From Rikenellaceae bacterium (lineage in GTDB: Bacteria > Bacteroidota > Bacteroidia > Bacteroidales > Rikenellaceae): a stretch of 64,000 nt of DNA. The position numbers and the translations under genes were made by a program. A model generated the notes under the pieces. It saw nothing but the letters and a program-made list of their open reading frames with translations. It made no database searches and had not been told where the DNA came from. How positions within the stretch are numbered: position 1 is the first letter of the stretch; every line of letters starts with the position of its first letter. Below are positions 8,841-17,622 of this stretch, in pieces. The stretch lies in NCBI GenBank assembly GCA_015060075.1, contig SUZE01000009.1, forward strand, positions 1 through 64,000. Direction: 5' to 3'.

Positions 8841-9740
8841 ATGAAACAATACCTCGACCTACTCACTCGCATCAAGACAGAAGGCGCAGTTAAGACTGAC
8901 CGAACAGGTACAGGCACAAAGTCTGTTTTCGGACACCAGATGCGCTTTGACCTCTCGCAGGGATTTCCTCTTTTGACCACCAAGAAGGTATTTTTGAAGG
9001 GAATTATTCACGAACTGTTGTGGTTCCTGAATGGCGATACAAACATCAAGTACCTTGTTGATAATGGCGTACATATTTGGGATAATGATGCCTACCGCTA
9101 CTACAACGAATTGTGCGTAAAGGAGGGCGTTTTGCCGGTTACGATGGAGGAGTTTCTGCGAGCAGCGCAAGAGGGCATTGATTCTCCGATTGAGGGGTAT
9201 AAGTTTGGCGATTTGAACCATGTCTACGGTTATCAGTGGCGTTCGTGGCCACGCCCTAATGGCGAAACAATTGACCAGATTCAACAAGCCGTAGACCTTA
9301 TCAAGAATAATCCCGACTCGCGCCGTATTATCGTCTCGGCGTGGAATGTTGCTGATGTTGAGAAGATGGCTTTGCCTCCGTGTCATACGCTATTCCAATT
9401 CTATGTTGCCGATGGTAGACTCTCGTGTATGCTCTATCAGCGCAGTGCCGACACTTTCCTCGGAGTACCGTTCAATATCGCTTCGTATGCTCTGCTTACG
9501 ATGATGATGGCGCAGGTTTGTGGCTTGGAGGCTGGCGAGTTTGTTCATACTTTGGGTGATACACACCTCTATCTCAACCACTTTGAGCAGGTCGATGAGC
9601 AACTCTCGCGTACTCCGAGAGCATTGCCGACAATGCGCATCAATCCCGATGTAAAGTCGATTTTCGACTTTAAGTTTGAGGACTTTACGCTCGAAGGGTA
9701 TGACCCGTACCCGACTATCAAGGCTCCAATGTCTTTCTAG
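8841..9740 (+). CDS. thyA: Thymidylate synthase
   Basis: The start is the ATG of MKQYLDLL; the ORF-track extension ([14 protein letters not shown]) is merely the translated heptamer array. The 299-residue enzyme methylates dUMP to dTMP using methylene-THF. Visible motifs are DRTGTGT, the nucleophile region [29 protein letters not shown], and the C-terminal IKAPMSF ending in a hydrophobic residue after the usual PxIKAPxA-like tail. It is longer than the 264-residue E. coli form because of an insertion around residues 85-115, common in other bacterial ThyA. folA follows, the usual folate partner. Confidence 0.96.
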   Translation: MKQYLDLLTRIKTEGAVKTDRTGTGTKSVFGHQMRFDLSQGFPLLTTKKVFLKGIIHELLWFLNGDTNIKYLVDNGVHIWDNDAYRYYNELCVKEGVLPVTMEEFLRAAQEGIDSPIEGYKFGDLNHVYGYQWRSWPRPNGETIDQIQQAVDLIKNNPDSRRIIVSAWNVADVEKMALPPCHTLFQFYVADGRLSCMLYQRSADTFLGVPFNIASYALLTMMMAQVCGLEAGEFVHTLGDTHLYLNHFEQVDEQLSRTPRALPTMRINPDVKSIFDFKFEDFTLEGYDPYPTIKAPMSF

Positions 9741-9826
9741 CGGAAAACTTAAATTAGTGAGTAGAGAGTAGTTGAAAAATAATTTTGCATTTTGCATTCT
9801 GCATTCTGCATTTTGAATTTTGAATT
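9741..9826. repeat. Mixed heptamer arrays between thyA and folA
   Basis: Consecutive modules: one CGGAAAA unit, a GTGAGTA/GAGAGTA/GTTGAAA module, then about six TTTGCAT/TCTGCAT/TTTGAAT units running into the folA ATG. All have a 7-bp period. This shows several heptamer families joined in one 86-bp gap. Confidence 0.8.
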
Positions 9827-10309
9827 ATGGTTTCAATCATTGTTGCAATAGCCGAAAATGGCGTGATAGGCGATAAGAATGCCTTACTCTGGAATATCAA
9901 GGAGGATATGCGTCGTTTTCGCACCACAACTACGGGGCACCCTGTAATTATGGGACGCAAGACCTTCGAGTCGATAGGTCGCCCACTGCCAAAGCGTACA
10001 AATGTGGTTATAACTCGTGGCGACACAACCTTCGAGGGGTGCGAGGTTGCTCACTCGTTGGAGGAGGCGATTGCGATGTTCCCAGCCGAAGAGGAGGTGT
10101 TTATTATCGGTGGAGCGCAGATTTATGCGCAGTCTTTGCCGTTGGCGGATAAACTCTACCTCACTATCGTGCATCGCAACTACGAGGGTGACACCTCATT
10201 CCCTGAAATTGACTACTCCGAATGGCGAGAGGTCGCACGAGAGGAGTTTTCAAAAGGCGAGGAGTATGATGGCTCATTTACCTTTATAGATTTAGAGCGA
10301 ATTAAGTAG
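9827..10309 (+). CDS. folA: Dihydrofolate reductase
   Basis: A 160-residue DHFR reducing dihydrofolate with NADPH, regenerating the cofactor consumed by ThyA just upstream. Motifs: SIIVAIAENGVIG, LLWNIKEDMRRFR (the acidic active-site residue is Glu or Asp in this helix), GHPVIMGRKTFESIG, NVVITR, FIIGGAQIY and the C-terminal EYDGSFTFID. Length is normal. A strong terminator follows at once. Confidence 0.95.
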   Translation: MVSIIVAIAENGVIGDKNALLWNIKEDMRRFRTTTTGHPVIMGRKTFESIGRPLPKRTNVVITRGDTTFEGCEVAHSLEEAIAMFPAEEEVFIIGGAQIYAQSLPLADKLYLTIVHRNYEGDTSFPEIDYSEWREVAREEFSKGEEYDGSFTFIDLERIK

Positions 10310-10312
10310 CAA

Positions 10313-10344
10313 CAAAAAACGGACTGGTTTTCAGTCCGTTTTTT
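10313..10344. terminator. Bidirectional terminator between folA and nadE
   Basis: Stem CGGACTG / CAGTCCG with loop GTTTT, preceded by an A run and followed by TTTTTT. It lies between convergent folA and nadE and can serve both strands. Confidence 0.88.
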
Positions 10345-10367
10345 GTTTTCCGCTTTCCGTTTTCCGC
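10345..10367. repeat. CCGTTTT heptamer array
   Basis: TTTTCCGCTTTCCGTTTTCCGC, three units with a 7-bp period, directly between the terminator and the nadE stop codon. Confidence 0.75.
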
Positions 10368-12254
10368 TTATTTCAACCACTCTGCAACCGAAGCATCTGA
10401 CGGCATTCGCAAGTCGCCTCGTGGTGAGAGTGATACCGTTACAACTTTTGGTCCGTCAGGCATTGCCGAGCGCTTGAACTGCTGCGAGAAGAATCGGCGC
10501 AGGAACACTTTTAGCCAATGAGCAATCTCCTCTTTTGAAAACTCTTCGCAGAAGGCTCGACACGCCAAATACTCAATCTTTGCAGGCGAGAAACCGTTGC
10601 GCAAGAAGTTGTAGATAAAGAAGTCGTGCAGTGCATAAGGACCTACCAAATCCTCGGTCTTTTGCGCTATATTGCCCTCGTTGTCGGCAGGCAATAACTC
10701 AGGACTTACGGGTGTCGCCACAATATCGTGTAGCGTTGTGCGCACCTGTGCGTTGGTGTCGTTCTCAGCGCACCACTCAACCAACTTGCGCACCAAAGTT
10801 TTTGGTATTGAGCAGTTTACATTGTACATTGACATCGAATCGCCATTGTAGGTCGCCCAGCCGAGTGCTGCCTCGCTCAAATCGCCTGTGCCGATGACTA
10901 TACCGTTCTCCTTGTTCGCCAAGTCCATAAGTATCTGCGTGCGCTCGCGTGCCTGCGCATTTTCGTATGCGGCACCACGCTCGTTAGGGCTCAAACCGAT
11001 ATCGGCAAAGTGTTGTTCGCAAGCCTTACGAATCGAAATCTCTCGTGTTGTGATACCCAACTCACGCATCAATGTAAGCGCATTTTGGTAGGTGCGGTCG
11101 GTAGTACCGAATCCCGGCATCGTAACGCCGATAATCCCTTTGCGGTCGAGCCCGAGCGTGTCGAAAGTGGCTGCTGTTACCAACAACGCCAAGGTCGAAT
11201 CCAAACCGCCCGAAATGCCGATAACTGCGCACTTGCAGTTGATGCTCGAAAGTCGCTGTGCCAAACCCGCGCACTGAATTGTGAACGCTTCACAGTAACC
11301 CTCCGAGAGGTCGGCAGGGATAAATGGTGCAGGGTTAATCTCGCGCTCCAACTCGCTCTCGGGTTGTGCGATATCAATCTTTACGACATCGAAACGATTG
11401 TCGAGGTTTATAAACGATGTGTGACGGCGGCGCTCGTTGAAGATATGCTCAACATCGATATCTGCAACGGTCAATCGCGCTTCACGCACAAATCGCTCAC
11501 GAGCAGCGATGATTTTGCCGTTCTCGGCAATTATGCCGTTACCCGTAAATACGAGGTCAGTCGAGGACTCGCCTACGCCCGCCGAGCAGTAGATATATCC
11601 GCACAAGGCGCGAGCCGACTGCTGCTTGATAAGCGAACGCAAGTAGTTGTGCTTACCCAAAATCTCGGGCGTTGCCGAGAGGTTGAAGATAAGCGTTGCG
11701 CCTGCCAACGCCATATCCGATGATGGTGGAGCAGGTACCCACAAATCCTCACAAATCTCCACTCCGAAGCGTGTGCCGTGAACATCAAACAAGAGGTCTG
11801 TGCCGAAACGCACTCGCTGACCGCAGATTGTAATCTCGGCATTGCGGATATCGCGCCCCTCCGAGAACCAACGGCTCTCGTAGAACTCCGAGTAGTTCGG
11901 GATATAACTCTTTGGCACTATACCGCATATCTTGCCGTTGGCAATCACTACGGCGCAGTTGTAGAGGTTGTTTTTGTAGTATATCGGCATTCCGATAATC
12001 GATACAATAGGTCGTGGCGTAGCGAGTAACTGCGCCAAGGCCTCATCGCCTGCCTCGATAATTCGTGACTGCAAGAATAGGTCGCCACAAGTGTAACCCG
12101 TAAGTGAGAGTTCGGGGAACACCACTACACTCGCTCCTCGCTCCACCGCCTCGGCGGTCATCTTGTCTATCGCCTCTGCATTGGCGTGGCAGTCGGCAAT
12201 CTTCACCAGCGGTGTTGCTGCTGCCACCTTTACAAAACCATATCTGTTGTTCAT
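10368..12254 (-). CDS. nadE: Glutamine-dependent NAD(+) synthetase
   Basis: A 628-residue two-domain enzyme that amidates nicotinic acid adenine dinucleotide to NAD. The start chosen is MNNRYGFVKV (12254). The N-terminal nitrilase-like glutaminase shows the Glu (VVFPELSLTGY), Lys (VPKSYIPNYSEF) and Cys (GVEICEDLW) blocks. The C-terminal synthetase has the ATP-pyrophosphatase loop GISGGLDSTLAL and the GTGDLSEAALGW segment. Both halves are complete. Its 5' leader runs into the AATGGCA repeat array flanking the four-helix-bundle gene. Confidence 0.95.
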   Translation of the reverse strand: MNNRYGFVKVAAATPLVKIADCHANAEAIDKMTAEAVERGASVVVFPELSLTGYTCGDLFLQSRIIEAGDEALAQLLATPRPIVSIIGMPIYYKNNLYNCAVVIANGKICGIVPKSYIPNYSEFYESRWFSEGRDIRNAEITICGQRVRFGTDLLFDVHGTRFGVEICEDLWVPAPPSSDMALAGATLIFNLSATPEILGKHNYLRSLIKQQSARALCGYIYCSAGVGESSTDLVFTGNGIIAENGKIIAARERFVREARLTVADIDVEHIFNERRRHTSFINLDNRFDVVKIDIAQPESELEREINPAPFIPADLSEGYCEAFTIQCAGLAQRLSSINCKCAVIGISGGLDSTLALLVTAATFDTLGLDRKGIIGVTMPGFGTTDRTYQNALTLMRELGITTREISIRKACEQHFADIGLSPNERGAAYENAQARERTQILMDLANKENGIVIGTGDLSEAALGWATYNGDSMSMYNVNCSIPKTLVRKLVEWCAENDTNAQVRTTLHDIVATPVSPELLPADNEGNIAQKTEDLVGPYALHDFFIYNFLRNGFSPAKIEYLACRAFCEEFSKEEIAHWLKVFLRRFFSQQFKRSAMPDGPKVVTVSLSPRGDLRMPSDASVAEWLK

Positions 12255-12265
12255 AATTGTATGTT

Positions 12266-12344
12266 TTAATGGCACTCAATGGCATTCGGGCTTCGCCCTT
12301 AATGGCAAGCGCAATCAAAGATTGCTGAATGGCATTGAATGGCA
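12266..12344. repeat. AATGGCA array with palindromic inserts, left flank
   Basis: AATGGCA units alternate with short palindromes: GGGCTTCGCCC and GCAATCAAAGATTGC. It ends in TGAATGGCATTGAATGGCA (12326-12344), which is the exact reverse complement of 12909-12927 on the other side of the four-helix-bundle gene. Confidence 0.85.
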
Positions 12345-12350
12345 AAAATA

Positions 12351-12914
12351 CTACTTTTTCTTCTTCTCTTCAATACGCGCTTTTGTCAAGGACTCCCTAA
12401 AACCGCCCTCACTGACAAAGCGTGAAATCTGTTTCTCAATATGTTTACGCAGTAAAACATCCTCTTGGTATAGCAATACAATCGCCATATTTGCAATTAC
12501 CTCGTCGTTTCTCGTTTCGGCTATCTCTAAAAAGAATTTAGAATCACGATGTTTCAAACCAAGTTCTCTCATAGCCTCAACCTCTTTCGAATTGGTTTCC
12601 CATATTCGCAAATTGCGAGTTCGCAGATAGTCGATATAGTCTTCCAGCAACTCTTGAAAACTAGACCTCGCCACGCCCAACAACTTTAAGTGCGTTTCGG
12701 CAGATGTTAGCGATGCGGCTTTACCCTCTACAATATTTTGCTTACCCGAACGAGCCGCCTGTATCATTTGGTCTTTTGTGCGGTCGCCTATGGCAATAAA
12801 TCTATCGCAGAAATGGTAGGTTAAATCGTAGATAACCACCGCTTTGCGATAAGCAATAAGATTGCGATACAGATTGTTATTTTGCTTTGTTATATCCATA
12901 CCAAAATCTGCCAT
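12351..12914 (-). CDS. Four-helix-bundle protein (23S rRNA IVS-protein/Avd-like superfamily)
   Basis: A 187-residue helical protein of the four-helix-bundle family common in Bacteroidetes (LIAYRKAVVIYDLTYHF, then SGKQNIVEGKAASLTSAETHLKLLGVARSS, the conserved glycine-asparagine-Ile-Glu-Gly region). It ends in EEKKKK and has no signal peptide. The superfamily includes proteins encoded in 23S rRNA intervening sequences and the Avd accessory protein of diversity-generating retroelements; no reverse transcriptase is seen here. The ATG at 12914 lies inside the repeat; Met6 (MDITKQNN, 12899) is an alternative start. Perfect 19-bp inverted repeats bracket the gene, suggesting a discrete inserted unit. 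Confidence 0.85.
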   Translation of the reverse strand: MADFGMDITKQNNNLYRNLIAYRKAVVIYDLTYHFCDRFIAIGDRTKDQMIQAARSGKQNIVEGKAASLTSAETHLKLLGVARSSFQELLEDYIDYLRTRNLRIWETNSKEVEAMRELGLKHRDSKFFLEIAETRNDEVIANMAIVLLYQEDVLLRKHIEKQISRFVSEGGFRESLTKARIEEKKKK

Positions 12915-12978
12915 TCAATGCCATTCAGTGAGCGTAAGCGAACGCATGCCATTCATTGCCATTCTATGCCACTGATTG
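12909..12978. repeat. AATGGCA array with palindromic insert, right flank
   Basis: TGCCATTCAATGCCATTCA (12909-12927) is the perfect inverted copy of the left flank. It is followed by GCGTAAGCGAACGC, a small palindrome, and further TGCCATTC units. The start codon of the four-helix-bundle gene is inside this array. Confidence 0.85.
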
Positions 12979-13045
12979 TTGTTGCTATTCCTTCGCAAAA
13001 TTAAAAATTTTTGCGCACAATACAGCAACAATGAAAAATTATTTC

Positions 13046-13053
13046 TAAATTTG
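13046..13053 (+). promoter_or_regulatory. Putative -7 element of the candidate RNA
   Basis: TAAATTTG matches TAnnTTTG and would place a start near 13060, just before the UUCG-capped hairpin. No good -33 element is seen. Confidence 0.4.
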
Positions 13054-13059
13054 TAACGC

Positions 13060-13290
13060 AGTCTTCGGATTGCAGACATAATTTGATGAAAGTGTATTAG
13101 CTTTTATCCCTTTTGGAAATCCGGAAGATTTCATTTGACCAAGGGAAGCAACACACTCGTCACCGTGTATTTGGTGTTATGGCACTTTTCCTGCCCTACG
13201 CCTGAATACGGGTGTGAGGTATTGTTTATTTGGTCAGGGCTATTCCGGAGCCTCCAAAAGATAAACTAATCGGCCTCACACTTTCTTTTT
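13060..13290 (+). ncRNA. Candidate structured RNA (6S-like rod), identity uncertain
   Basis: No convincing protein frame. The start region has CAGTCTTCGGATTG, a UUCG-capped hairpin. Long-range pairings form a rod: TTTTGGA (13111) with TCCAAAA (13253), TCCGGA (13120) with TCCGGA (13244), and TTGGTCA (13230) with TGACCAA (13136). GTGTGAGG (13212) can alternatively pair perfectly with CCTCACAC (13274), followed by TTTCTTTTT, giving a terminator-like end that competes with an inner helix. A promoter-like TAAATTTG precedes it. The shape recalls 6S RNA, but I do not recognise a diagnostic consensus; a leader of the Sel1-repeat gene is the alternative. Confidence 0.45.
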
Positions 13291-13339
13291 ATACTAACCG
13301 CACATTCGAGGCTGGTGGGCAAAACGACTTAAATTTATT

Positions 13340-14317
13340 ATGAAAACAAAGTACTTTTTATTGATTGCGTTTTTTACGCTATTCTCAACAACAGCTGTAT
13401 TAGCGCAGAACACTGAATCACCTTCTGAAATGTCTATTGATGTGATGAACAGAAAAGGTGTTGCACTATATAACAATGGACAATATGTCGAGGCTGTTCA
13501 ATGGTTTAGAAAAGCAGCAGAGCAGGGAAATGCTAATGCACAATACAATTTAGGTTTTTGTTATGACATTGGAGCTGGCGTCGAAAAGAGTCTTGATGTA
13601 GCGGAAATTTGGTATCGTAAAGCAGCGGAAAATGGAGATATGTCTGCACAATATAGATTGGCTACCATATTGTATTGCTTTCATTACGAAGTTGAAAAAC
13701 GCTCTGAAGGTTTAAAATGGTATCGCAAGGCAGCAGAACAAGGACATGGAGAAGCCGCATATGATCTTGGTCTGTATTATCATCACTCTTCTAAACCTAT
13801 TAATCTACCAGAAGCTATTAAATTATATAAGAAAGCAGCGGACAATGGCTGTTATAGAGGAGCTATAAGTTTGGGAAATCTATATTATCAAGGCAAAGAG
13901 ATAACTCGAAATTATGAAGAAGCGGCTAATTGGTATGAGCAGGGAGCGGTATTAGGTAATGGAGATGCTCAATTAGCATTAGGTATTTGCTATATGCTTG
14001 GAAATGGTGTGACCCAGGATTGTAATAAGTTTATTATGTGGATACAAAAAGCAGCTGAGCAAGATGCCAAGAAGGCGAAACTTGTGTTAGGAGTATGCTA
14101 CTATTGCGGAATTGGTGTTTCGAGGGATACTAGTAAATCGCTTAAACTGATAAAAGAGTTATCAGAGGGCTACTACTATAATAAGTCTGATGTGTATTTT
14201 ACGTTACAGCAATTTGAGAGAAACGAACCAGTGAGCAATGTAACTTTTCCTGGTTCATACGATAAAGATTTTAATAAATTTTTAGATTATATAATGTATG
14301 AAATAAGTAAATCTTAA
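13340..14317 (+). CDS. Sel1-repeat secreted protein
   Basis: A 325-residue protein with a signal peptide (MKTKYFLLIAFFTLFSTTAVLAQ) followed by about six Sel1-like TPR repeats (WFRKAAEQGNANAQYNLG, WYRKAAENGDMSAQYRLA, WYRKAAEQGHGEAAYDLG and so on). Such proteins are scaffolds for protein contacts in the periplasm or outside; no enzymatic motif is present. The gene is visibly more AT-rich than its neighbours and uses many A/T-ending codons, suggesting a different origin. It stands alone, after the candidate RNA and before a terminator. Confidence 0.88.
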   Translation: MKTKYFLLIAFFTLFSTTAVLAQNTESPSEMSIDVMNRKGVALYNNGQYVEAVQWFRKAAEQGNANAQYNLGFCYDIGAGVEKSLDVAEIWYRKAAENGDMSAQYRLATILYCFHYEVEKRSEGLKWYRKAAEQGHGEAAYDLGLYYHHSSKPINLPEAIKLYKKAADNGCYRGAISLGNLYYQGKEITRNYEEAANWYEQGAVLGNGDAQLALGICYMLGNGVTQDCNKFIMWIQKAAEQDAKKAKLVLGVCYYCGIGVSRDTSKSLKLIKELSEGYYYNKSDVYFTLQQFERNEPVSNVTFPGSYDKDFNKFLDYIMYEISKS

Positions 14318-14346
14318 TACATCAGAAACTGTAATTAACAGCAAAA

Positions 14347-14383
14347 TATAGCCTGCTTAACAAGTTTTTGTTAGCAGGCTATA
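14347..14383. terminator. Terminator between Sel1-repeat gene and pepT
   Basis: Near-perfect hairpin TATAGCCTGCT ... AGCAGGCTATA with a T-rich loop; it separates two convergent genes. Confidence 0.85.
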
Positions 14384-14397
14384 CTATTGTTACCTTT

Positions 14398-15615
14398 TTA
14401 CTTCGCCCACAGCTTGCAGAGGTTGATAATAACCTTTACTGCCTTCTCCATGGTGTTCAGTGAGCAGTACTCGAATTTGCCGTGGAAGTTCATTCCGCCT
14501 GCAAAGATATTCGGGCAAGGCAACCCCATAAACGAGAGGCGCGCGCCATCGGTTCCGCCACGAATTGGCTTTACGATAGGCGTAACATCTGCCTCGACCA
14601 TAGCCTCCTTCGCCAACTCGATAACCTGCGGATGTGGCTCAACCATCTTGCGCATATTGTAGTATTGGTCTTTCAAAGTTAGTTTCAACACTCCCTCGCC
14701 ATACTTGTTGTTGAGGATACCCACGATATTGTGCATCCAAACCTTCTTTGCCTCGAACTTGTCGGCATCATGGTCACGAATGATATAAGAGATTGTAGCC
14801 TCCTCAACAGTACCTGAAATACCTACGCAGTGGTAGAAACCCTCGTAACCCTCGGTATATTGTGGTCGCTCCACAGCAGGAACGAGCGAGTTCAACTCGC
14901 ACGCTACATCTATGGCGTTAATCATCTTATTTTTGGCATATCCCGGGTGGACGTTGCGACCTTGAATGGCAATCTTTGCCGATGCAGCGTTGAAGTTCTC
15001 ATACTCCAACTCGCCCTCGTAGCTGCCGTCCATCGTGTAGGCGAAATCTGCGCCAAACGCCTTCACATCGAAGAAATCTACACCTCGACCAATCTCCTCG
15101 TCAGGGGTAAAGCCGATGCGAATCTTGCCATGCTCCACCTCAGGGTGCGACATCAGGTACTCCGCAGCGGTCATAATCTCTGCTACTCCCGCCTTGTCGT
15201 CTGCACCGAGCAGGGTAGTGCCGTCAGTGTGGATAAGGGTATGACCAACAAAGCGGCTCAACTCCGGGAACTCCGACACTCGCATTGTGAGCGATGGGTT
15301 TAGAACGATATCCCCGCCATCGTACTCCTCGATAATGCGTGGGCGTACATTTTTGCCACTCATATCGGGCGATGTGTCCACATGGGCGAGGAAGCCGATT
15401 ACAGGTGCATGCTCCTTGCCTTCCGATGCAGGGATAGTTCCCATAGCGTAGCCGTACTTGTCGATGCTTACATCCTCCAAACCGAGAGCCTTCATCTCCT
15501 CGACCAAGAGGTTTAACAAATCCCACTCCTTCGCTGATGATGGGAATGTTTCGCTATTCTCGTCTGATTGCGTATCTATCGCAACATACTTCAAAAATCT
15601 ATCTTTTAACTCCAT
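14398..15615 (-). CDS. pepT: Peptidase T (tripeptide aminopeptidase)
   Basis: A 405-residue M20 family metallopeptidase releasing the N-terminal residue of tripeptides in the cytoplasm. Metal and catalytic blocks: FLAHVDTSPD, LLGADDKAGVAE, FTPDEEIGRG, and the C-terminal PIRGGTDGARLSFMGLPCPNIFAGG. Length matches E. coli PepT (about 408). Immediately upstream on the same strand is an OPT family oligopeptide transporter, so the pair probably imports and then degrades small peptides. Confidence 0.95.
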   Translation of the reverse strand: MELKDRFLKYVAIDTQSDENSETFPSSAKEWDLLNLLVEEMKALGLEDVSIDKYGYAMGTIPASEGKEHAPVIGFLAHVDTSPDMSGKNVRPRIIEEYDGGDIVLNPSLTMRVSEFPELSRFVGHTLIHTDGTTLLGADDKAGVAEIMTAAEYLMSHPEVEHGKIRIGFTPDEEIGRGVDFFDVKAFGADFAYTMDGSYEGELEYENFNAASAKIAIQGRNVHPGYAKNKMINAIDVACELNSLVPAVERPQYTEGYEGFYHCVGISGTVEEATISYIIRDHDADKFEAKKVWMHNIVGILNNKYGEGVLKLTLKDQYYNMRKMVEPHPQVIELAKEAMVEADVTPIVKPIRGGTDGARLSFMGLPCPNIFAGGMNFHGKFEYCSLNTMEKAVKVIINLCKLWAK

Positions 15616-15638
15616 ATCTCCGATTTTGAATTACTATA

Positions 15639-15684
15639 ATTCTCAATTCTTAATACTCTCGTCTCTCGTCTTTCGTCTCTCGTC
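15639..15684. repeat. TTCTCAA and TCTCGTC heptamer arrays
   Basis: TTCTCAATTCTTAA is followed by TCTCGTCTCTCGTCTTTCGTCTCTCGTC, four 7-bp units, filling the gap between pepT and the OPT gene and touching the OPT stop codon. Confidence 0.8.
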
Positions 15685-17618
15685 TATTCTTTCTTTGCCT
15701 TCAAAGTGTGTACCGTGAAGTAGATTGCCAAAGCGATATACATTGCCAATGCCAACCATTCGGCTGCGCTCGATGCTGCCCACTCGGTCATATAGAGGTC
15801 TACGCCCACGAACTTTAACACGGCTGCCACAACACCCATCAACGCACCACCTGCGATAAAGCCCGATGCGAGGAGTGTACCACGGTCGAAACGAGCCTTG
15901 TTCAACGCCTCGTCCTTCGAGCGATTAGATACAAACCAAGCGATAGCACCTCCCGCTACAAGCGGAGCATTAAGCGACATAGGGATAAACATACCGAGCG
16001 AGAATGCCAATGCAGGAACGCCAATCCAATTCAATACGAGTGCCAACACTGCACCTGCAAAGTAGAGTACCCAAGGTGTCTCGCCACCCTCCATCAACGG
16101 TTTGATAACGGCTGCCATAGCGTTTGCCTGCGGAGCAGTCAGAGCGTTCTCGCCCACGAAGCCGTAGGTCTTGTTGAGGATAATCATCACACCCGCAACG
16201 GTTGCTGCCGAGACGAATGTTCCGAGGAACTTCCACTTCTCCTGTGTGCGTGGGGTAGTGCCGAGCCAATAGCCGATTTTGAGGTCGGTAATAAAGCCTC
16301 CTGCCATCGACAATGCTGTGCAGACTACTCCTCCGATAATCAACGCTGCGGTCATTCCCTTCTCGCCCTCCAAGCCAATCGAAACAAGCACCAATGACGA
16401 GAGAATCAAGGTCATCAGCGTCATTCCCGATACGGGGTTTGTTCCCACGATAGCGATTGCATTTGCGGCTACCGTAGTGAAGAGGAACGCTATCACAAAT
16501 ACAATCAGCAGAGCAATGATGGTGTGGAACCAATTGCCCAAAACGCCAAATTGGAAGAATACCACTGTTGCTACAAGTACGGCGATAATCACCGAGAGGA
16601 TAACCTTCATCGAGATATCGCGCTGTGTGCGCTCAACTGTACCCTCCGACTTCTTGCCACCCAACTCCTTGAATGCCAAGCCTACTGCCTGCTTGATAAT
16701 ACCCGCCTGCTTGATAATGCCAATCAAACCTGCCATTGCGATGCCGCCAATGCCGATAGGGCGACCATACGCTTGGAACAACTCCATCGCACTCATCGAA
16801 GCCGCCTCTGCCGATGCGTAGCCCACAAGCGGTACAATCACAAACCATACAAGGCACGAGCCTGCGGTGATGATTACGGCATACTTCAAGCCGATGATAT
16901 AGCCTAAACCGAGCAGGGTTGCTCCCGTATTCATCGAGAACTCCACCTTGAACTTATCCGCTACGGCAACACCCCAAGCGGTCATCTTGGTAGAGATATT
17001 CTCCGCCCAAGCACCAAACGATGAAACGGCAAAATCGTACAATCCGCCCAATACGCCAGCGATAGCGAGTAACTTGGTCTGCTTGCCTCCCTTTTCGCCC
17101 GAAACAAGTACCTCGGTAGTGGCGGTAGCCTCTGGGAATGGGTACTTGCCGTGCATATCCTTAACAAAGTATTTGCGGAATGGCACAAGCAGCACGATAC
17201 CAAGCACACCTCCCAACAACGAGGAGAGGAATACCTGATAGAACTGCGCCTCCAAGCCGAGGATATAGAGTGCAGGGAGCGTGAAGATAGCACCTGCAAC
17301 AATTACACCCGAAGATGCGCCAATAGACTGAATAATAACATTCTCGCCCAGCATACTGCGATTTTTGCCACGCAACGAGCCGAATCCTGCTGCCAAAATT
17401 GCGATAGGGATTGCAGCCTCGAATACCTGACCAACCTTCAAACCGAGGAAGGCTGCGGCTGCCGAGAAGATAATCGCCATAATAACACCCATTGTCACCG
17501 AGTATGGCGTAGCCTCGGCTGGGGTACTCTTTGCCGACATTATCGGCTCGTACTCCTCTCCCGCCTTCAATTCACGATAGGCATTTTCGGGGAGTGAAAC
17601 ACTCTTTTTTTCTTCCAT
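15684..17618 (-). CDS. OPT family oligopeptide transporter
   Basis: A 644-residue inner-membrane protein with about 14-16 hydrophobic segments. The N-terminal segment (YSVTMGVIMAIIFSAAAAFLGLKVGQVFEAAIPIAI) and the KYPFPEATATTEVLVSGE segment are typical of the bacterial OPT family. It probably imports small peptides with protons; metal-chelate uptake is possible for some members. It sits upstream of pepT and downstream of murF on the same strand with a gap of only 4 bp to murF. Confidence 0.9.
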   Translation of the reverse strand: MEEKKSVSLPENAYRELKAGEEYEPIMSAKSTPAEATPYSVTMGVIMAIIFSAAAAFLGLKVGQVFEAAIPIAILAAGFGSLRGKNRSMLGENVIIQSIGASSGVIVAGAIFTLPALYILGLEAQFYQVFLSSLLGGVLGIVLLVPFRKYFVKDMHGKYPFPEATATTEVLVSGEKGGKQTKLLAIAGVLGGLYDFAVSSFGAWAENISTKMTAWGVAVADKFKVEFSMNTGATLLGLGYIIGLKYAVIITAGSCLVWFVIVPLVGYASAEAASMSAMELFQAYGRPIGIGGIAMAGLIGIIKQAGIIKQAVGLAFKELGGKKSEGTVERTQRDISMKVILSVIIAVLVATVVFFQFGVLGNWFHTIIALLIVFVIAFLFTTVAANAIAIVGTNPVSGMTLMTLILSSLVLVSIGLEGEKGMTAALIIGGVVCTALSMAGGFITDLKIGYWLGTTPRTQEKWKFLGTFVSAATVAGVMIILNKTYGFVGENALTAPQANAMAAVIKPLMEGGETPWVLYFAGAVLALVLNWIGVPALAFSLGMFIPMSLNAPLVAGGAIAWFVSNRSKDEALNKARFDRGTLLASGFIAGGALMGVVAAVLKFVGVDLYMTEWAASSAAEWLALAMYIALAIYFTVHTLKAKKE

Positions 17619-17622
17619 TTAG

